Shown: one piece after another, positions 42,907 through 57,340 of the stretch
Position numbering within the stretch: position 1 is the stretch's first letter
Layout: each line of letters opens with the position of its first letter
Source: Thalassococcus arenae
Lineage (GTDB): Bacteria > Pseudomonadota > Alphaproteobacteria > Rhodobacterales > Rhodobacteraceae
NCBI RefSeq assembly: GCF_019104745.1
Contig: NZ_JAHRWL010000002.1
Location: forward strand, 372,001 to 436,000
Length of the DNA: 64,000 nt
Direction: 5' to 3'
Made by a program: the position numbers and the translations under genes
The notes under the pieces: model-generated
Database searches by the model: none
What the model was told of the DNA's origin: nothing
What the model saw: the letters and a program-made list of their open reading frames with translations, nothing else

Positions 42907-43866
42907 CTAGCCGTTGCGCAATGCGCGGGCGTGAAAGACGAAGCCCAGCAGGTTCATCAACAGTTGCGCGGCCAGGATCGCGGTGGACCCCGTCGGGTCG
43001 TAGTCGGGCGCCACCTCGACCAGGTCTATGCCGACCACGTCATGGTCATGCGCGACCGCCTGGAGCAGCTCCAGAACCTCGTAGTACAGAAATCCGCCAT
43101 GGCTGGGCGTGCCGGTGCCCGGTGCGATGGACGGGCAGAAGGCATCGATGTCGATGGTGATGTAGACCGGCGCGCCCGCCGGCAGCCGCGCGGCGGTGGC
43201 CCGCGGGCCCAGCCCGCGCATCTGCCGCACCGACAGGATGTCGGAGCCACGGGCGCGGGCGTCGTCATAGCCTTCCCTGGCGGTCGAAGACACGTTGCGG
43301 ATGCCGAGCTGGGTCAATCCGCTGACCCAGGGTTTCTCCGCCGCACGGCGCATCGGGTTGCCATGGCCCCGGGTCACGCCGTGGCGTTCATCGACGAAAT
43401 CCAGATGGGCGTCGATCTGCAACAGGTGAAAGGGCGCGTGGCCTTCATAGGCCTCGATGCAGGGGATGTTGACCGAATGGTCGCCGCCGATCACCACCGG
43501 CAGGGCGCCCGCGCGCAGTGCCGCCTCGACGCCGGCGCGGATGTTGGCATGGCTCTGCAGCGTGTCGGTGTGGACGATGTCGGCGTCGCCCATGTCGACG
43601 ATGCGCACATCCCCGCCCAGATAGGTCACGTCGTCCTCGTGGTCATAGGCACCGGCATGGCCGAAACTGAACAGGGTCGAGGCCTCGCGCACCGCGCGCG
43701 GCCCGAACCGCGCCCCTGCGCGCCACTGGGTGCCCGCATCGAACGGCGCGCCCAGCACCGCCACCTCCGCCTGCAGCGCGCCCCAATCCGGCTGGTAGGG
43801 CCGTTTCGCGAAGGTGCAGATGCCGGTGTAGGGCAGGTCGAGGCGGCCCTTGTCGTATCCGTGCAT
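42907..43866 (-). CDS. agmatinase-family ureohydrolase
   Basis: The 319-residue protein has all metal ligands of the ureohydrolase family: His130 (GGDHS), Asp152/His154/Asp156 (IDAHLDF), and Asp239/Asp241 (IDIDAFCPS). The N-terminal FAKRPYQPDW and RAGARFGPRAVREAS match agmatinases. It should split agmatine or a related guanidino compound into an amine and urea. Guanidinobutyrase and guanidinopropionase share the same motifs. It is preceded on its strand by a hairpin repeat. Confidence 0.87.
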   Translation of the reverse strand: MHGYDKGRLDLPYTGICTFAKRPYQPDWGALQAEVAVLGAPFDAGTQWRAGARFGPRAVREASTLFSFGHAGAYDHEDDVTYLGGDVRIVDMGDADIVHTDTLQSHANIRAGVEAALRAGALPVVIGGDHSVNIPCIEAYEGHAPFHLLQIDAHLDFVDERHGVTRGHGNPMRRAAEKPWVSGLTQLGIRNVSSTAREGYDDARARGSDILSVRQMRGLGPRATAARLPAGAPVYITIDIDAFCPSIAPGTGTPSHGGFLYYEVLELLQAVAHDHDVVGIDLVEVAPDYDPTGSTAILAAQLLMNLLGFVFHARALRNG

Positions 43867-43876
43867 CCCTTCACCC

Positions 43877-43941
43877 TTCTCTGGTTCGGAAATATCCCGG
43901 GGGTGAATGGCGGCTTGCCGCCAGAGGGGGCTGGCCCCCTC
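43877..43941 (-). repeat. dispersed hairpin repeat, family A copy 2
   Basis: On the minus strand GAGGGGG-CCAG-CCCCCTC (43924-43941) is followed by a second hairpin TGGCGGC-AA-GCCGCCA and then CCCGGGATATTTCCGAACCAGA. The CCAG-loop stem and the tail match copy 1 at 32,127. It ends about ten bases upstream of the agmatinase ATG, between divergent genes, so it does not terminate any adjacent gene in this orientation. Confidence 0.65.
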
Positions 43942-43986
43942 CCTCCGTCGAATTACCCTTTCACCCGGGCCCGGCCCATGCAATAG

Positions 43987-46619
<2,633 letters not shown>

Positions 46620-46726
46620 AGGCGCGGCCGCTCAACCTTGAGATGTGCCCGGCCCGGGGTTAACCTGCTGTTAGAAGCTCCGCCGTGAAATGTAGCGGGC
46701 GATTCGATGTATTGGGGGCGGCAGTG

Positions 46727-49009
46727 TCGGTTTCGGGGGATAGCAGCGATCAGGAGCGGCGTCGGGTCTTGTACCAGCGCGCGGCGCTCTTCGGCATCTT
46801 GGTTCCGATCTGCATCGCCGGCGCCTGGTTGATGCCGAACCCGACGGCCGGGTTGGGTTTTTGGGCGGCTTCGGGCGTGTTCGCCGTGGGTTTCCTGGGT
46901 CTTGCCGGGCAAGGCGCCGCCGCGCTCTGGCGCAGGCCGGGCGGCCCGAATGCGATCGCGGACTGGATCGAGGACGATCCGGCCTGGTGTTTCCTGACCG
47001 ATGGCGACGGGCATCTTCTGGTGGCCAACGCGGCCGCGCGGGCGCGGTTCGACGTGGTTCCGTCGAAACCGCTGGCACAGGTGCTGGGCGAGGTGTTCGC
47101 GTCACCCGAAGGGATATTGCACCGGCTGGGCCTGGCCGCGTCCCGCGGTCGTCCCGCGGTCGAGGATGTCACCAGCCATGCCGAGGGCCTGCGCGTCACC
47201 GCGCGCATGATGTCACCCGAAATCACGCTCTGGCGGCTCGAGCGGGGCATGGCAGGTGCGGCCGCGTCGGGCGAACAGGCGGTGATGACGTTGGGCCGGA
47301 ACGGTGCGGTGCTGTACATGTCGGCCAGGGCACGCGCACTGGTCGGACACCGGGCCAAGCGGATCGACGAAGTGGTGCGCGACCTGCCGTTGAAACCCGG
47401 CGGCGTGCACAGTTTCGATACGGTCGACGGAACCAAGCGTTTCCTGGTGCAGCAGGCCGAAACCGGTGCCGGCCGGGTCGAACTGACGCTGTTTCCGGTT
47501 TCCGATCCCGAATCCGATGCGGCGAGCTATACCGACTTCGATCGGCTTCCCGTGGCCCTGCTCAAGATCGCGCCGGATGGGCGCATCCTGCGGGCCAATC
47601 GCGGCGCCGCCAAGCTGCTAGACATCGCCGCCGACGCACCGACCGCGATCGGCGATTATGTCGAGGGTCTGGGCCGCCCCATCAAGGACTGGATCGCCGA
47701 GGCGGCCGACGGCAAGGGTCTGCATCGTTCCGAATTCCTGCGTCTGACGCGTGCCGACCGCGAGGTGTTCATCCAGGTGACGTTGACCCGCACGCTGGAA
47801 GACGGCGCGCCGGTCCTCGTCGCTGTCCTGAACGACGCGACCGAACTCAAGACGCTGGAAGCGCAATTCGTGCAAAGCCAGAAGATGCAGGCGATCGGCC
47901 AGCTTGCCGGTGGCGTGGCGCATGATTTCAACAACCTGCTGACGGCGATCTCGGGGCATTGCGACCTGATGCTGCTGCGCCACGACCAGGGCGATCCCGA
48001 TTACGGCGACCTCATGCAGATCAACCAGAACGCCAATCGGGCAGCGGCGCTGGTGGGGCAGTTGCTGGCGTTTTCGCGCAAGCAGACCATGCGGCCGGAA
48101 GTGCTGGACCTGCGCGACACCATGTCGGACCTGACGCATCTGCTGAACCGGCTGGTCGGCGAACGGGTGACGCTGTCGCTGCGCCACGATCCCATCCTGC
48201 CGCCGATTCGCGGTGACCGGCGGCAGCTGGAGCAGGTGATGATGAACCTGGTCGTCAATGCCCGAGACGCGATGTCCGAAGGCGGCGAGATTTTGATCGA
48301 GACCGAACGCCAGGTGCTGCGCGAGCCATTGACCCGCGACCGGGCCGTGGTGGAGCCGGGCACCTATGTGTGCGTCAAGGTCACCGATGCCGGGGTCGGC
48401 ATTCCGCCGGACAAGCTGCAGAAGGTGTTCGAGCCTTTCTTCACGACCAAGCGGACCGGAGAGGGCACCGGGCTCGGCCTGTCCACGGTCTATGGCATCG
48501 TCAAGCAATCGGGCGGGTTCATCTTCGTCGACAGCGTGCTGGGCGGCGGCACCTGTTTCACACTGCTGTTCCCTGCGCATGAAGCACGGCGCGAAGCATC
48601 GGTCGAGCCCGAGCCGCAAGCCCGGCGGAAACTGCCGCAAAAGGGGTCGGGTGTCGTGCTGCTGGTCGAGGACGAGGCGCCGGTGCGTGCCTTTGCCGCC
48701 CGGGCGCTGCGGTTGCGCGGCTACACTGTGGTCGAGGCCGAAACCGCCGAAGACGCGCTGGCATTGCTGGACGATGCGGACATGCTGGTCGATGTCTTCG
48801 TGACCGATGTGGTCATGCCCGGCATGGACGGGCCGACCTGGGTGCGCAAAGCTCGCGAAAAGCGCCCCGATGTGCGCGTGGTGTTCGTTTCGGGCTATGC
48901 CGAGGACATGTTCGGCGAAGGCCAGCAGGACATTCCGAATTCGACATTCCTGGCCAAACCGTTCTCGCTTGCCGATCTGACCGAAACGGTGCACGCGCAG
49001 TTCGCGTGA
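46727..49009 (+). CDS. hybrid sensor histidine kinase, CckA-like
   Basis: The 760-residue protein has two N-terminal membrane helices, PAS-like sensor regions and a dimerisation/kinase core with phospho-accepting His399 ([17 protein letters not shown]). An ATPase domain ([20 protein letters not shown]) and a C-terminal receiver with Asp694 ([11 protein letters not shown]) follow. The HDFNNLL box and fused receiver are hallmarks of CckA, which drives the CtrA phosphorelay. The GTG at 46727 is preferred because GGGGGCGG lies just ahead; an in-frame GTG at 46685 is an alternative. Confidence 0.88.
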   Translation, partial: SVSGDSSDQERRRVLYQRAALFGILVPICIAGAWLMPNPTAGLGFWAASGVFAVGFLGLAGQGAAALWRRPGGPNAIADWIEDDPAWCFLTDGDGHLLVANAAARARFDVVPSKPLAQVLGEVFASPEGILHRLGLAASRGRPAVEDVTSHAEGLRVTARMMSPEITLWRLERGMAGAAASGEQAVMTLGRNGAVLYMSARARALVGHRAKRIDEVVRDLPLKPGGVHSFDTVDGTKRFLVQQAETGAGRVELTLFPVSDPESDAASYTDFDRLPVALLKIAPDGRILRANRGAAKLLDIAADAPTAIGDYVEGLGRPIKDWIAEAADGKGLHRSEFLRLTRADREVFIQVTLTRTLEDGAPVLVAVLNDATELKTLEAQFVQSQKMQAIGQLAGGVAHDFNNLLTAISGHCDLMLLRHDQGDPDYGDLMQINQNANRAAALVGQLLAFSRKQTMRPEVLDLRDTMSDLTHLLNRLVGERVTLSLRHDPILPPIRGDRRQLEQVMMNLVVNARDAMSEGGEILIETERQVLREPLTRDRAVVEPGTYVCVKVTDAGVGIPPDKLQKVFEPFFTTKRTGEGTGLGLSTVYGIVKQSGGFIFVDSVLGGGTCFTLLFPAHEARREASVEPEPQARRKLPQKGSGVVLLVEDEAPVRAFAARALRLRGYTVVEAETAEDALALLDDADMLVDVFVTDVVMPGMDGPTWVRKAREKRPDVRVVFVSGYAEDMFGEGQQDIPNSTFLAKPFSLADLTETVHAQFA

Positions 49010-49021
49010 CCGTTCAGGCTC

Positions 49022-49618
49022 TCAGGCTCCGGCGCTGTCCCACAACGCGAAATCCGCGGCGCATTTGCGGTGCAACTTGGCCTCGACCCCGGGGCTGAGC
49101 TCCAGCGTAGCCCGGGGCGAGACGTTGCGCTGCGGCAGATCCAGCGCGACACCGAGCCGGTCGGACAGGAACCCGCGGATCCGGTCCTGATCCTCGTAGC
49201 GGAACAGGTGTGTGACCGAGACGCCGTTGGGACGCGGTTCGACGAATTTGGCCTGGCTGCCCACATTGGCGAAGGCCGGCGGATCGCCGGTGGAGTAGGC
49301 GTCGACGAAATCGTCGAAGCTGATGCCCGCGGTCGAGGCCGGCTTGCCGTCGAGGAAGGGGCGCTGGCGGTAGCGGTACCATGATCCCAGCCAGTCCACC
49401 GGTTCGCGCACGACGGCCATCAACGCCATGTCCGGCGCGCCGACCTTTTCGAACATCGGCCGGAAGAAGCGGTTGTAGCGGTAGACCGGCGCGTGTTTCA
49501 GCTCGGGCGGGTCCGAGACAACCAGCGACGCATGCGGCGCCAGAGCCGCCTGGTAGGCGGTGGTGCCGGTCTTGGGCACGGACAGCAAGACCAGCCGTGC
49601 CTTCCAGAAAACCAGCAT
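49022..49618 (-). CDS. sulfotransferase-like protein
   Basis: The 198-residue protein has the PAPS loop SVPKTGTTAYQAAL near residues 13-26, VVREPVDWLGSWYRYR as the 3'-phosphate binding segment, and a short C-terminus. It is smaller than typical sulfotransferases (about 250-300), yet it keeps both PAPS motifs. It converges on the CckA-like gene and points away from recA. The acceptor is unknown. It differs in sequence from the sulfotransferase at the left edge. Confidence 0.78.
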   Translation of the reverse strand: MLVFWKARLVLLSVPKTGTTAYQAALAPHASLVVSDPPELKHAPVYRYNRFFRPMFEKVGAPDMALMAVVREPVDWLGSWYRYRQRPFLDGKPASTAGISFDDFVDAYSTGDPPAFANVGSQAKFVEPRPNGVSVTHLFRYEDQDRIRGFLSDRLGVALDLPQRNVSPRATLELSPGVEAKLHRKCAADFALWDSAGA

Positions 49619-49692
49619 CTCTTCCCCCGATCAGCCGCGCGTCAATTTTCCTTTAACCATCGGGAGGCAAGGTAGGAAAGGAAAGAATTGAC

Positions 49693-49720
49693 TTGAAATG
49701 TTCTCTTTTTGATCTCATAA
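49693..49720 (+). promoter_or_regulatory. putative recA promoter
   Basis: TTGAAA (49693-49698) and TCATAA (49715-49720) are 16 bases apart. A LexA-like half pair fills the spacer, so repressor binding would block polymerase. Confidence 0.55.
49700..49714 (+). promoter_or_regulatory. degenerate LexA-like site
   Basis: GTTC-N7-GATC differs from the alphaproteobacterial LexA consensus GTTC-N7-GTTC at one base and lies within the recA promoter spacer. It may be a weaker second operator. Confidence 0.4.
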
Positions 49721-49727
49721 GCGATGG

Positions 49728-49742
49728 GAACAAGAGGTGAAC
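49728..49742 (+). promoter_or_regulatory. LexA box of recA
   Basis: GAAC-AAGAGGT-GAAC is a perfect match, in reverse orientation, to GTTC-N7-GTTC, the direct-repeat LexA site of Rhodobacter and relatives. It sits just after the expected transcription start of recA, so recA should be SOS-controlled. Confidence 0.8.
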
Positions 49743-49800
49743 GAAGCAGCGATTGCCGCCCGGAAACGGGTGTGGAATAACGGCGATAGGGAAAACCAGA

Positions 49801-50877
<1,077 letters not shown>

Positions 50878-50896
50878 GGCCCCGAACGGTCGCAGA

Positions 50897-50931
50897 CGGG
50901 GACTGCAGAAACCCCCCGGTCTTCGACGGAA
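50897..50931 (+). repeat. repeat family B, copy 2 (after recA)
   Basis: The segment contains GGGGACTGCAGAAACCCCCCGG followed by TCTTCGACGG, resembling GGGGGTGCAAAACCCCCGG plus TCTACGG at 2,575-2,600. The stem is less perfect than copy 1. It lies between recA and its terminator. Confidence 0.5.
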
Positions 50932-50950
50932 GGCCGAGAATACTCCGGGA

Positions 50951-50976
50951 GCGGGGCGTCGGACGCGGCGCCCCGC
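50951..50976 (+). terminator. recA terminator
   Basis: GCGGGGCG (50951-50958) pairs with CGCCCCGC (50969-50976) around a 10-base loop, followed by TTTCGTTTCGGCTTTT. The 8-bp GC stem plus T-rich tail is a classic intrinsic terminator. Confidence 0.8.
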
Positions 50977-51058
50977 TTTCGTTTCGGCTTTTGGGGCTGT
51001 GGACAGCGCCGGAGCGCGGGGATACATCTGCGCGGACATCTTCAATCAAGGCCCCGCC

Positions 51059-53734
51059 ATGCCCACGCTGAACGACATCCGGTCGACCTTTCTGAACTAT
51101 TTCGAGAAGCAGGGTCACGAGATCGTGGCCTCGAGCCCGCTTGTGCCGCGCAACGACCCCACCCTGATGTTCGCCAATTCCGGGATGGTGCAGTTCAAGA
51201 ACCTGTTCACCGGGGTCGAGACGCGCGACTACAAACGCGCGACCACGGCGCAGAAATGCGTTCGCGCCGGGGGCAAGCACAACGATCTGGACAATGTCGG
51301 CTATACGGCGCGGCACCATACCTTCTTTGAAATGCTGGGGAATTTCAGCTTTGGCGATTATTTCAAGTCCGAGGCGATCCCCTTTGCCTGGGAGCTTGTG
51401 ACCAGGAACCTGGGTATCGATGCCAAGCGGCTGCTGGTCACGGTCTATCACACCGACGACGAGGCGGCGGAAATCTGGAAGAGGGTCGGCGTGCCCGAAG
51501 ACCGGATCATCCGCATCGCCACGAACGACAATTTCTGGATGATGGGCCCGACGGGCCCGTGCGGCCCCTGCACCGAAATCTTCTACGACCACGGCGACAA
51601 GTATTGGGGCGGTCCTCCGGGAAGCCCGGAAGAGGATGGCGACCGGTTCGTGGAGATCTGGAACCTGGTTTTCATGCAATACGAGCAGTTCGAGGATGGC
51701 ACCCGGCGCGAGCTGGCGGCGCAGTCCATCGACACCGGCATGGGCATCGAACGGGTCGCGGCGCTGTTGCAGGGCACCAACGACAATTATGCCACCGACC
51801 TGATCCGCAGCCTGATCGAGGCCAGCGCCGACGCGACCTCGACCGATCCGGACGGGCCGGGCAAGACCCATCACCGGGTGATCGCCGATCACCTGCGATC
51901 GACGTCGTTCCTGATCGCCGACGGTGTGATGCCCAGCAATGACGGGCGTGGCTATGTCTTGCGCCGGATCATGCGGCGGGCGATGCGGCACGCGCATATG
52001 CTGGGCGCCAAGGACCCGGTGATGCATCGGCTGGTGCCGGCCCTGGTGCGCCAGATGGGGGCGGCCTATCCCGAGCTTGGACGGGCGCAGGCGCTGATCA
52101 CCGAGACGCTGCTGAGCGAGGAGACGCGCTTCAAGCAGACGCTGGACCGCGGGTTGAAACTGCTGGACGAAGCGCTGGACGGGCTGCCCGACGAGGCGAC
52201 GCTGCCGGGAGAGACGGCGTTCAAGTTGTATGACACCTACGGCTTTCCGCTGGACCTGACCCAGGATGCGCTGCGCGAACGCGGCCGCAAGGTGGACCAG
52301 GCCGGGTTCGACGCGGCGATGGAAGACCAGAAGGCCAAGGCGCGCGCAGCCTGGTCGGGCTCGGGCGAGGCTGCGGACGCCGCGATCTGGTTCGACATCG
52401 CCGAAAAGGCCGGGGCCACGGATTTCCTGGGCTACGACACCGAGATCGCCGAGGGCCAGGTGCTGACGCTGGTGCGCGATGGTGCGGCGGTGGACACGCT
52501 GGCCGAGGGCGAAACCGGCTGGGTCGTGCTGAACCAGACACCGTTCTACGGCGAGGCGGGCGGCCAGGTGGGCGATACCGGCTGGCTGCGGCGGCTGGAG
52601 GACGAAGATGACATAGCCGACGTTACCGATACCCAACGGATGGGCGGTGGCAAGGTGATCGCGCACCAGGTCACGGTGCGGCGGGGCGTCTTCGCCAAGG
52701 GCGACGCGCTGCAGCTCGAGGTCGATCACGACCGGCGCGGCGCGATCCGCGCCAACCATTCGGCCACGCATCTGCTGCACGAGGCGTTGCGCCATGCGCT
52801 TGGCGACCACGTCGCGCAGCGCGGGTCGCTGAACGCGCCCGACCGGCTGCGGTTCGATTTCAGCCACAACAAGGCGTTGAGCCTGGACGAGCTGCGCCGC
52901 GTCGAGGACGAGGTCAACGCGTATATCCGCCAGAACAGCGCGGTGACGACGCGGATCATGACACCGGACGACGCGCGCGGGATCGGCGCGCAGGCGCTGT
53001 TCGGAGAGAAATACGGCGACGAGGTGCGCGTGGTGTCGATGGGCACGCAGACCGGGTCGGGCAAGGGCAGCGACGGCAAGACCTATTCGATCGAGCTTTG
53101 CGGCGGCACGCATGTGCGCCAGACCGGCGATATCGGCGCCTTCGTGACGCTGGGCGACAGTGCCTCCAGCGCCGGTGTGCGCCGGATCGAGGCGCTGACC
53201 GGGGCCGAGGCGATGCGCTATCTGACGCGTCAGGACCACCTGTTGGCGCAGGCGGCGCTGGAGTTGAAGGCCCAGGCAACGGATGTGCCCGGCCGCGTCA
53301 AGGCGCTGCTGGACGAACGCAAGGCGCTGGCCAACGAGGTGGCGCAGCTGCGCCGCGACCTGGCCATGGCAGGCGGGACCGGGCAGGGCGGCGGCGTCGA
53401 GGCGCGGTCGGTGAACGGCGTGAAATTCGTAGCCCAGCTGCTGTCGGGGGTGTCGGGCAAGGACTTGCCGCCGCTGATCGACGAACACAAGGCGCGGCTG
53501 GGATCCGGCGCGGTGCTGCTGATCGCCGATACCGGCGGCAAGGCGGCAGTGGCCGCGGGGGTGACCGACGATCTGACAGGCACCCTTTCCGCGGTCGACC
53601 TGGTCAAGGCGGCGGTTGCCGAATTGGGCGGCAAGGGCGGCGGTGGCCGGCCCGACATGGCCCAGGGCGGCGGCGCCACGGCGGCCAATGCCGAGGCCGC
53701 GATCAAGGCGGCAGAAACCGTGATGGGAGGATAG
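51059..53734 (+). CDS. alaS: alanyl-tRNA synthetase
   Basis: The 891-residue class II synthetase starts [20 protein letters not shown]. It has the aminoacylation core ([14 protein letters not shown], GCGxC-like [13 protein letters not shown]), the editing domain with [11 protein letters not shown] and [13 protein letters not shown], and a C-terminal oligomerisation part. It charges and proofreads tRNA-Ala. It follows the recA terminator by about 80 bases, the recA-alaS order seen in many alphaproteobacteria. The C-terminus is glycine-rich, as is usual. Confidence 0.97.
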   Translation: MPTLNDIRSTFLNYFEKQGHEIVASSPLVPRNDPTLMFANSGMVQFKNLFTGVETRDYKRATTAQKCVRAGGKHNDLDNVGYTARHHTFFEMLGNFSFGDYFKSEAIPFAWELVTRNLGIDAKRLLVTVYHTDDEAAEIWKRVGVPEDRIIRIATNDNFWMMGPTGPCGPCTEIFYDHGDKYWGGPPGSPEEDGDRFVEIWNLVFMQYEQFEDGTRRELAAQSIDTGMGIERVAALLQGTNDNYATDLIRSLIEASADATSTDPDGPGKTHHRVIADHLRSTSFLIADGVMPSNDGRGYVLRRIMRRAMRHAHMLGAKDPVMHRLVPALVRQMGAAYPELGRAQALITETLLSEETRFKQTLDRGLKLLDEALDGLPDEATLPGETAFKLYDTYGFPLDLTQDALRERGRKVDQAGFDAAMEDQKAKARAAWSGSGEAADAAIWFDIAEKAGATDFLGYDTEIAEGQVLTLVRDGAAVDTLAEGETGWVVLNQTPFYGEAGGQVGDTGWLRRLEDEDDIADVTDTQRMGGGKVIAHQVTVRRGVFAKGDALQLEVDHDRRGAIRANHSATHLLHEALRHALGDHVAQRGSLNAPDRLRFDFSHNKALSLDELRRVEDEVNAYIRQNSAVTTRIMTPDDARGIGAQALFGEKYGDEVRVVSMGTQTGSGKGSDGKTYSIELCGGTHVRQTGDIGAFVTLGDSASSAGVRRIEALTGAEAMRYLTRQDHLLAQAALELKAQATDVPGRVKALLDERKALANEVAQLRRDLAMAGGTGQGGGVEARSVNGVKFVAQLLSGVSGKDLPPLIDEHKARLGSGAVLLIADTGGKAAVAAGVTDDLTGTLSAVDLVKAAVAELGGKGGGGRPDMAQGGGATAANAEAAIKAAETVMGG

Positions 53735-53735
53735 G

Positions 53736-54023
53736 ATGCCGGCACTCTGGATTGCCCATGTCACCGTGACCGATGCCGAGGCCTATGGCAAATACGCCGA
53801 ACTGGCCGGCCCGGCCATCGCCAAGCATGGCGGCACCTTCATCGCCCGCGGAGGGCGCTATGTGCAGTTGGAAGGGCAGGAGCGTCCGCGCAACGTGGTC
53901 GCCCGCTTTCCCAGCGTCGAGGCGGCGGTGGCGTGTTACAACTCGCCCGAATACCAGCAGGCGCTGAACCATGCGCGCGACGCGTCGGAGCGGGAATTGA
54001 TGGTGGTCGAGACCACCGAGTGA
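53736..54023 (+). CDS. DUF1330 (ferredoxin-like fold) protein
   Basis: The 95-residue protein reads ALWIAHVTVTDAEAYGKYAELAGPAIAKHGGTFIARGG and later ERPRNVVARFPSVEAAVACYNSPEYQQALNHARDASERELMVVE, the standard DUF1330 pattern of a dimeric alpha-beta barrel. The biochemical role of the family is not established. It starts one base after the alaS stop, preceded by GGAGGATAGG, so it is in the alaS transcript. Confidence 0.88.
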   Translation: MPALWIAHVTVTDAEAYGKYAELAGPAIAKHGGTFIARGGRYVQLEGQERPRNVVARFPSVEAAVACYNSPEYQQALNHARDASERELMVVETTE

Positions 54024-54027
54024 CCGG

Positions 54028-54690
54028 TCAGGGGTGTGGGCGGTCGAATACCAGATCGCCCGATTGGACCCGGCCCAGATAGGCGCACATGCCATCGCGT
54101 TGCGTCAGGTGCACCCAAGTATAGGCGCCGAACCGATGCGGCGCCATGAAGAGGATCATCGCGTTGATGTTGTCGCGGCTGACTTTCTGGTCGGGTTCGA
54201 GACGCGCCTCGATCGGTGCGCGTTCGGTTTCGGTCAGGCTGGCGATCTGCACCGCATAGGCGAAGTATTCCTGGCTGGCGATACAGTTGTCGAACGGACA
54301 GGGCGCGCCATCCATCGTGCTGTGGGCAAGTTCGTGGGCGACCACGCTGTCGAACAACCGTTCGACGGGCAGATGCGCGAAAAGGCCTTCGCTATCGCGC
54401 AATTCCGACATGGCGCCGGGGGTCAGGACTTCGACGAACTGCTCACCGCAATGGAAAAGCCCGAGGCAAGGCGTGTCGACCTGCGCGACCGCGGCGATCG
54501 TCAGCGTTTCGGGCTGCCGCAAACCGCAATCCCGAAGCACGGACAAGCCCCGGTCCGACGCGGTGCAGATCGCTGTGCGCAACGCGGGATCGTCGGCCAC
54601 GGCCGTCACGATGCCGTTGTCGCAAGCCTGCGGTTGCGCCATCACCGCGCCCGCCATTCCCGCAAAGCTCAATGCCAGTAGCCGTCTCAA
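54028..54690 (-). CDS. secreted protein with HExxH motif (possible zinc peptidase)
   Basis: The 220-residue precursor begins MRRLLALSFAGMAGAVMAQ from a TTG at 54690, chosen because GGGAGG lies about 7 bases upstream; the frame also opens at a GTG at 54708. The mature part has six cysteines in pairs (for example DCG, PCLGLFHC, PCPFDNC) and DSVVAHELAHSTMD, a zincin-like HELAH. A third ligand cannot be identified. It should be periplasmic. It may be a metalloprotease or a non-catalytic relative. Confidence 0.65.
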   Translation of the reverse strand: MRRLLALSFAGMAGAVMAQPQACDNGIVTAVADDPALRTAICTASDRGLSVLRDCGLRQPETLTIAAVAQVDTPCLGLFHCGEQFVEVLTPGAMSELRDSEGLFAHLPVERLFDSVVAHELAHSTMDGAPCPFDNCIASQEYFAYAVQIASLTETERAPIEARLEPDQKVSRDNINAMILFMAPHRFGAYTWVHLTQRDGMCAYLGRVQSGDLVFDRPHP

Positions 54691-54742
54691 CGCCCTGCCT
54701 CCCGGCACCAGCCTAGTCGCGGAATGCCACCAGCGGAAGGGA

Positions 54743-56560
54743 TCAGGCGGTTTTCGACATCCGCTTGCGTTCGTGCGGATCCAGATAGCGCTTGCGCAGG
54801 CGGATCGCGTTCGGCGTCACCTCGACCAGTTCGTCGTCGTTGATATAGGCGATAGCCTGTTCCAGCGTCATCCGGCTGACCGGGGTCAGGCGCACGGCCT
54901 CGTCGGTTCCGCTGGCACGGACGTTGGTCAGCTTCTTGCCCTTGAGCGGGTTCACTTCCAGATCGTTGTCGCGCGAATGCTCGCCGATGATCATGCCGGT
55001 ATAGACCTTTTCCTGCGGCTCGACGAACATGCGGCCGCGCTCTTCGAGGTTCCAAAGCGCATAGGCCACGGCTTCGCCGTTCTCCATCGAGATCAGCACG
55101 CCGGCGCGGCGGCCGGGGATCGGGCCCTTGTGCGGCGCCCAGCCGTGGAAGACGCGGTTCAGCACGCCCGTACCGCGGGTGTCGGTCAGGAACTCGCCGT
55201 GATAGCCGATCAGCCCGCGCGACGGCACATGGGCGATGATGCGGGTCTTGCCGGTGCCGGCGGGGCGCATTTCCACCAGCTCGCCCTTGCGGGTGCCGGT
55301 CAGCTTTTCGATCACCGCGCCGGAATAGTCGTCGTCGACGTCGATCGTGGCTTCCTCGATCGGTTCCAGCAGCCCGTCGGCGGTGTCGCGCATGATGACC
55401 TGCGGGCGCGAGATCGACAGCTCGAAGCCTTCGCGGCGCATGTTCTCGATCAGCACGCCCATCTGCAATTCGCCGCGGCCCGACACCTCGAAGGCCTCGC
55501 CGCCCGGCGTGTCCTTGACCTTGATCGCGACGTTCGATTCCGCCTCTTTCATGAGCCGTTCGCGGATCACGCGCGACTGCACCTTCTTGCCGTCGCGGCC
55601 CGCCAGCGGGCTGTCGTTGATGCCGAAGGTGACGGTGATCGTCGGCGGGTCGATGGGCAGGGCGGGCAGGGGTTCTTCGACCGCCAGCGCGCAGATCGTG
55701 TCGGCCACGGTGGCCTTGGCCATCCCGGCAAGCGAGACGATGTCGCCCGCGCGCGCCTCGTCGATATCCTGCATCGTCAGGCCGCGGAAGGCCTGGATGC
55801 GGGTCACGCGGAACTGCTCGATCTTCTGGCCCACGCGCGACAGCGCCTGCACGGTCTGGCCCACCTTCAGCCGGCCGGATTCGACCCGTCCGGTCAGGAT
55901 GCGCCCGACAAAGGGATCGGCGCCCAGCGTGGTCGCCAGCATGCGGAAATCCTCGTCCGCATGCTTGATCTGCTTGGGCGCGGGCACGTGGTTGACGATC
56001 AGCTTGAACAGCGCGTCGAGGTTCTTGCGCGGGCCGTCCAGTGCCGTATCGGCCCAGCCGGAGCGCCCCGAGGCGTAGAGATGCGGGAAATCCAGCTGGT
56101 CCTCGTCGGCATCCAGCGCGGCGAACAGGTCAAAGCATTCGTCAAGCGCGCGGTCGGGCTCGGCGTCGGGCTTGTCGACCTTGTTCAGCACCACGATGGG
56201 GCGCAGTCCAAGGGCCAGCGCCTTGGATGTCACGAACTTGGTCTGCGGCATCGGCCCTTCGGCGGCGTCGACCAGCAGCACCACGCCGTCCACCATCGAC
56301 AGGATGCGTTCGACCTCGCCGCCGAAATCGGCGTGCCCGGGCGTGTCGACGATGTTGATCCGCGTGCCTTTCCATTCGACCGAAGTCGCTTTGGCCAGAA
56401 TCGTGATGCCGCGTTCGCGCTCGAGATCGTTGCTGTCCATCGCCCGTTCGGCCACCGCCTGGTTTTCGCGGAACGCGCCCGATTGCTTGAGCAATTCGTC
56501 CACAAGCGTGGTCTTGCCGTGGTCGACGTGGGCTATGATCGCGATGTTGCGCAGGTCCAT
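54743..56560 (-). CDS. typA: translational GTPase TypA/BipA
   Basis: The 605-residue GTPase starts [28 protein letters not shown]. It has [16 protein letters not shown] and NKVDKPDA, and EF-G-like domains with the unique C-terminal region ([14 protein letters not shown]). BipA binds ribosomes and is important for assembly and stress at low temperature. It is single, with its own upstream region. The length matches the family. Confidence 0.96.
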   Translation of the reverse strand: MDLRNIAIIAHVDHGKTTLVDELLKQSGAFRENQAVAERAMDSNDLERERGITILAKATSVEWKGTRINIVDTPGHADFGGEVERILSMVDGVVLLVDAAEGPMPQTKFVTSKALALGLRPIVVLNKVDKPDAEPDRALDECFDLFAALDADEDQLDFPHLYASGRSGWADTALDGPRKNLDALFKLIVNHVPAPKQIKHADEDFRMLATTLGADPFVGRILTGRVESGRLKVGQTVQALSRVGQKIEQFRVTRIQAFRGLTMQDIDEARAGDIVSLAGMAKATVADTICALAVEEPLPALPIDPPTITVTFGINDSPLAGRDGKKVQSRVIRERLMKEAESNVAIKVKDTPGGEAFEVSGRGELQMGVLIENMRREGFELSISRPQVIMRDTADGLLEPIEEATIDVDDDYSGAVIEKLTGTRKGELVEMRPAGTGKTRIIAHVPSRGLIGYHGEFLTDTRGTGVLNRVFHGWAPHKGPIPGRRAGVLISMENGEAVAYALWNLEERGRMFVEPQEKVYTGMIIGEHSRDNDLEVNPLKGKKLTNVRASGTDEAVRLTPVSRMTLEQAIAYINDDELVEVTPNAIRLRKRYLDPHERKRMSKTA

Positions 56561-56623
56561 GACAGGGCCCTTTCCGGTTGGTTTGCGCGCGACGTAACCG
56601 CGCGTGGCCGGAAAGGCCAGCGC

Positions 56624-56953
56624 CTAGTGACCGGCCGATGCGGAAAAGAGCTGAATGACGACGATACCGGCCATGATCAGCCCGATGCCGGCGATGGCGG
56701 GCAGGTCCAGCCGCTGGCCGAAAACGGCGAACCCGATCAGCGCGATCAGCACGATGCCAAGCCCGGACCATATCGCGTAGGCGACGCCGACGGGAATGAA
56801 TTTCAGCGCGAGGGCAAGCAGGTAGAAGGCGGCGGCGTAGGCCAGGACGACGATGACCGAAGGCCCCAGCCGCGAGAATTGCTGCGAGGCCTGCAAGGCC
56901 GTCGTTCCGATGGTTTCAGCCAGAACGGCAAAGGCGAGGATCAGGTAGGGCAT
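56624..56953 (-). CDS. small multidrug resistance (SMR) efflux protein
   Basis: The 109-residue protein has four membrane helices and the conserved membrane Glu in FAVLAETIGTTALQAS that binds protons and cationic drugs. PVGVAYAIWSGLGIVLIALIGFAVFGQRLD is characteristic of QacE/EmrE-type pumps. It works as a dimer in the inner membrane. GGAG lies near the start at 56953. It could belong to the guanidinium-exporter subtype; sequence alone does not decide. Confidence 0.88.
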   Translation of the reverse strand: MPYLILAFAVLAETIGTTALQASQQFSRLGPSVIVVLAYAAAFYLLALALKFIPVGVAYAIWSGLGIVLIALIGFAVFGQRLDLPAIAGIGLIMAGIVVIQLFSASAGH

Positions 56954-57340
56954 GGGGCGCTCCGATTGTCCGGTGGCCAGACTAGGGCCATCCGTCCGGG
57001 CGGGAAAGACATGGCGCTCTGTTGATGTTGCGGCCGCGCGCGGGACGACGGGCGCTGCGCCGGCCCGCTGCGGCCTCTGCGTGATCGGACAATCAGGGCG
57101 GATCGCGCTGTTTGTCGACGCAGCGACGCCAAGATTGGTAGATGTTGCCACAGTTCAATTCGTCAAGCGTTTGCGGTTGATTTTTCGTTTGCCCGACCGG
57201 TGGCGATTGGCTAGCGTGCGATCAATCAGGGGTGGAATAGACTGTTTTCCCAGATCGTTGAGTAACCGTCGCAAAGACGGAGTGATGCGGTGGGGTCGGT
57301 ATGTCTTGGGCCCAATAAAAAACGAAACGTGGGATGGGCC
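56954..57340. promoter_or_regulatory. 387-base divergent intergenic region before the toxin operon
   Basis: No gene is supported. The left half is GC-rich. From about 57,130 the sequence becomes A+T-richer, with TTGATTTTTCGTTTG, and is the likely promoter zone of the acyltransferase gene. A weak pair TTGCCC (57189-57194) and TAGCGT (57212-57217) with 17-base spacing is the best candidate found. No clear operator is visible. Confidence 0.45.
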
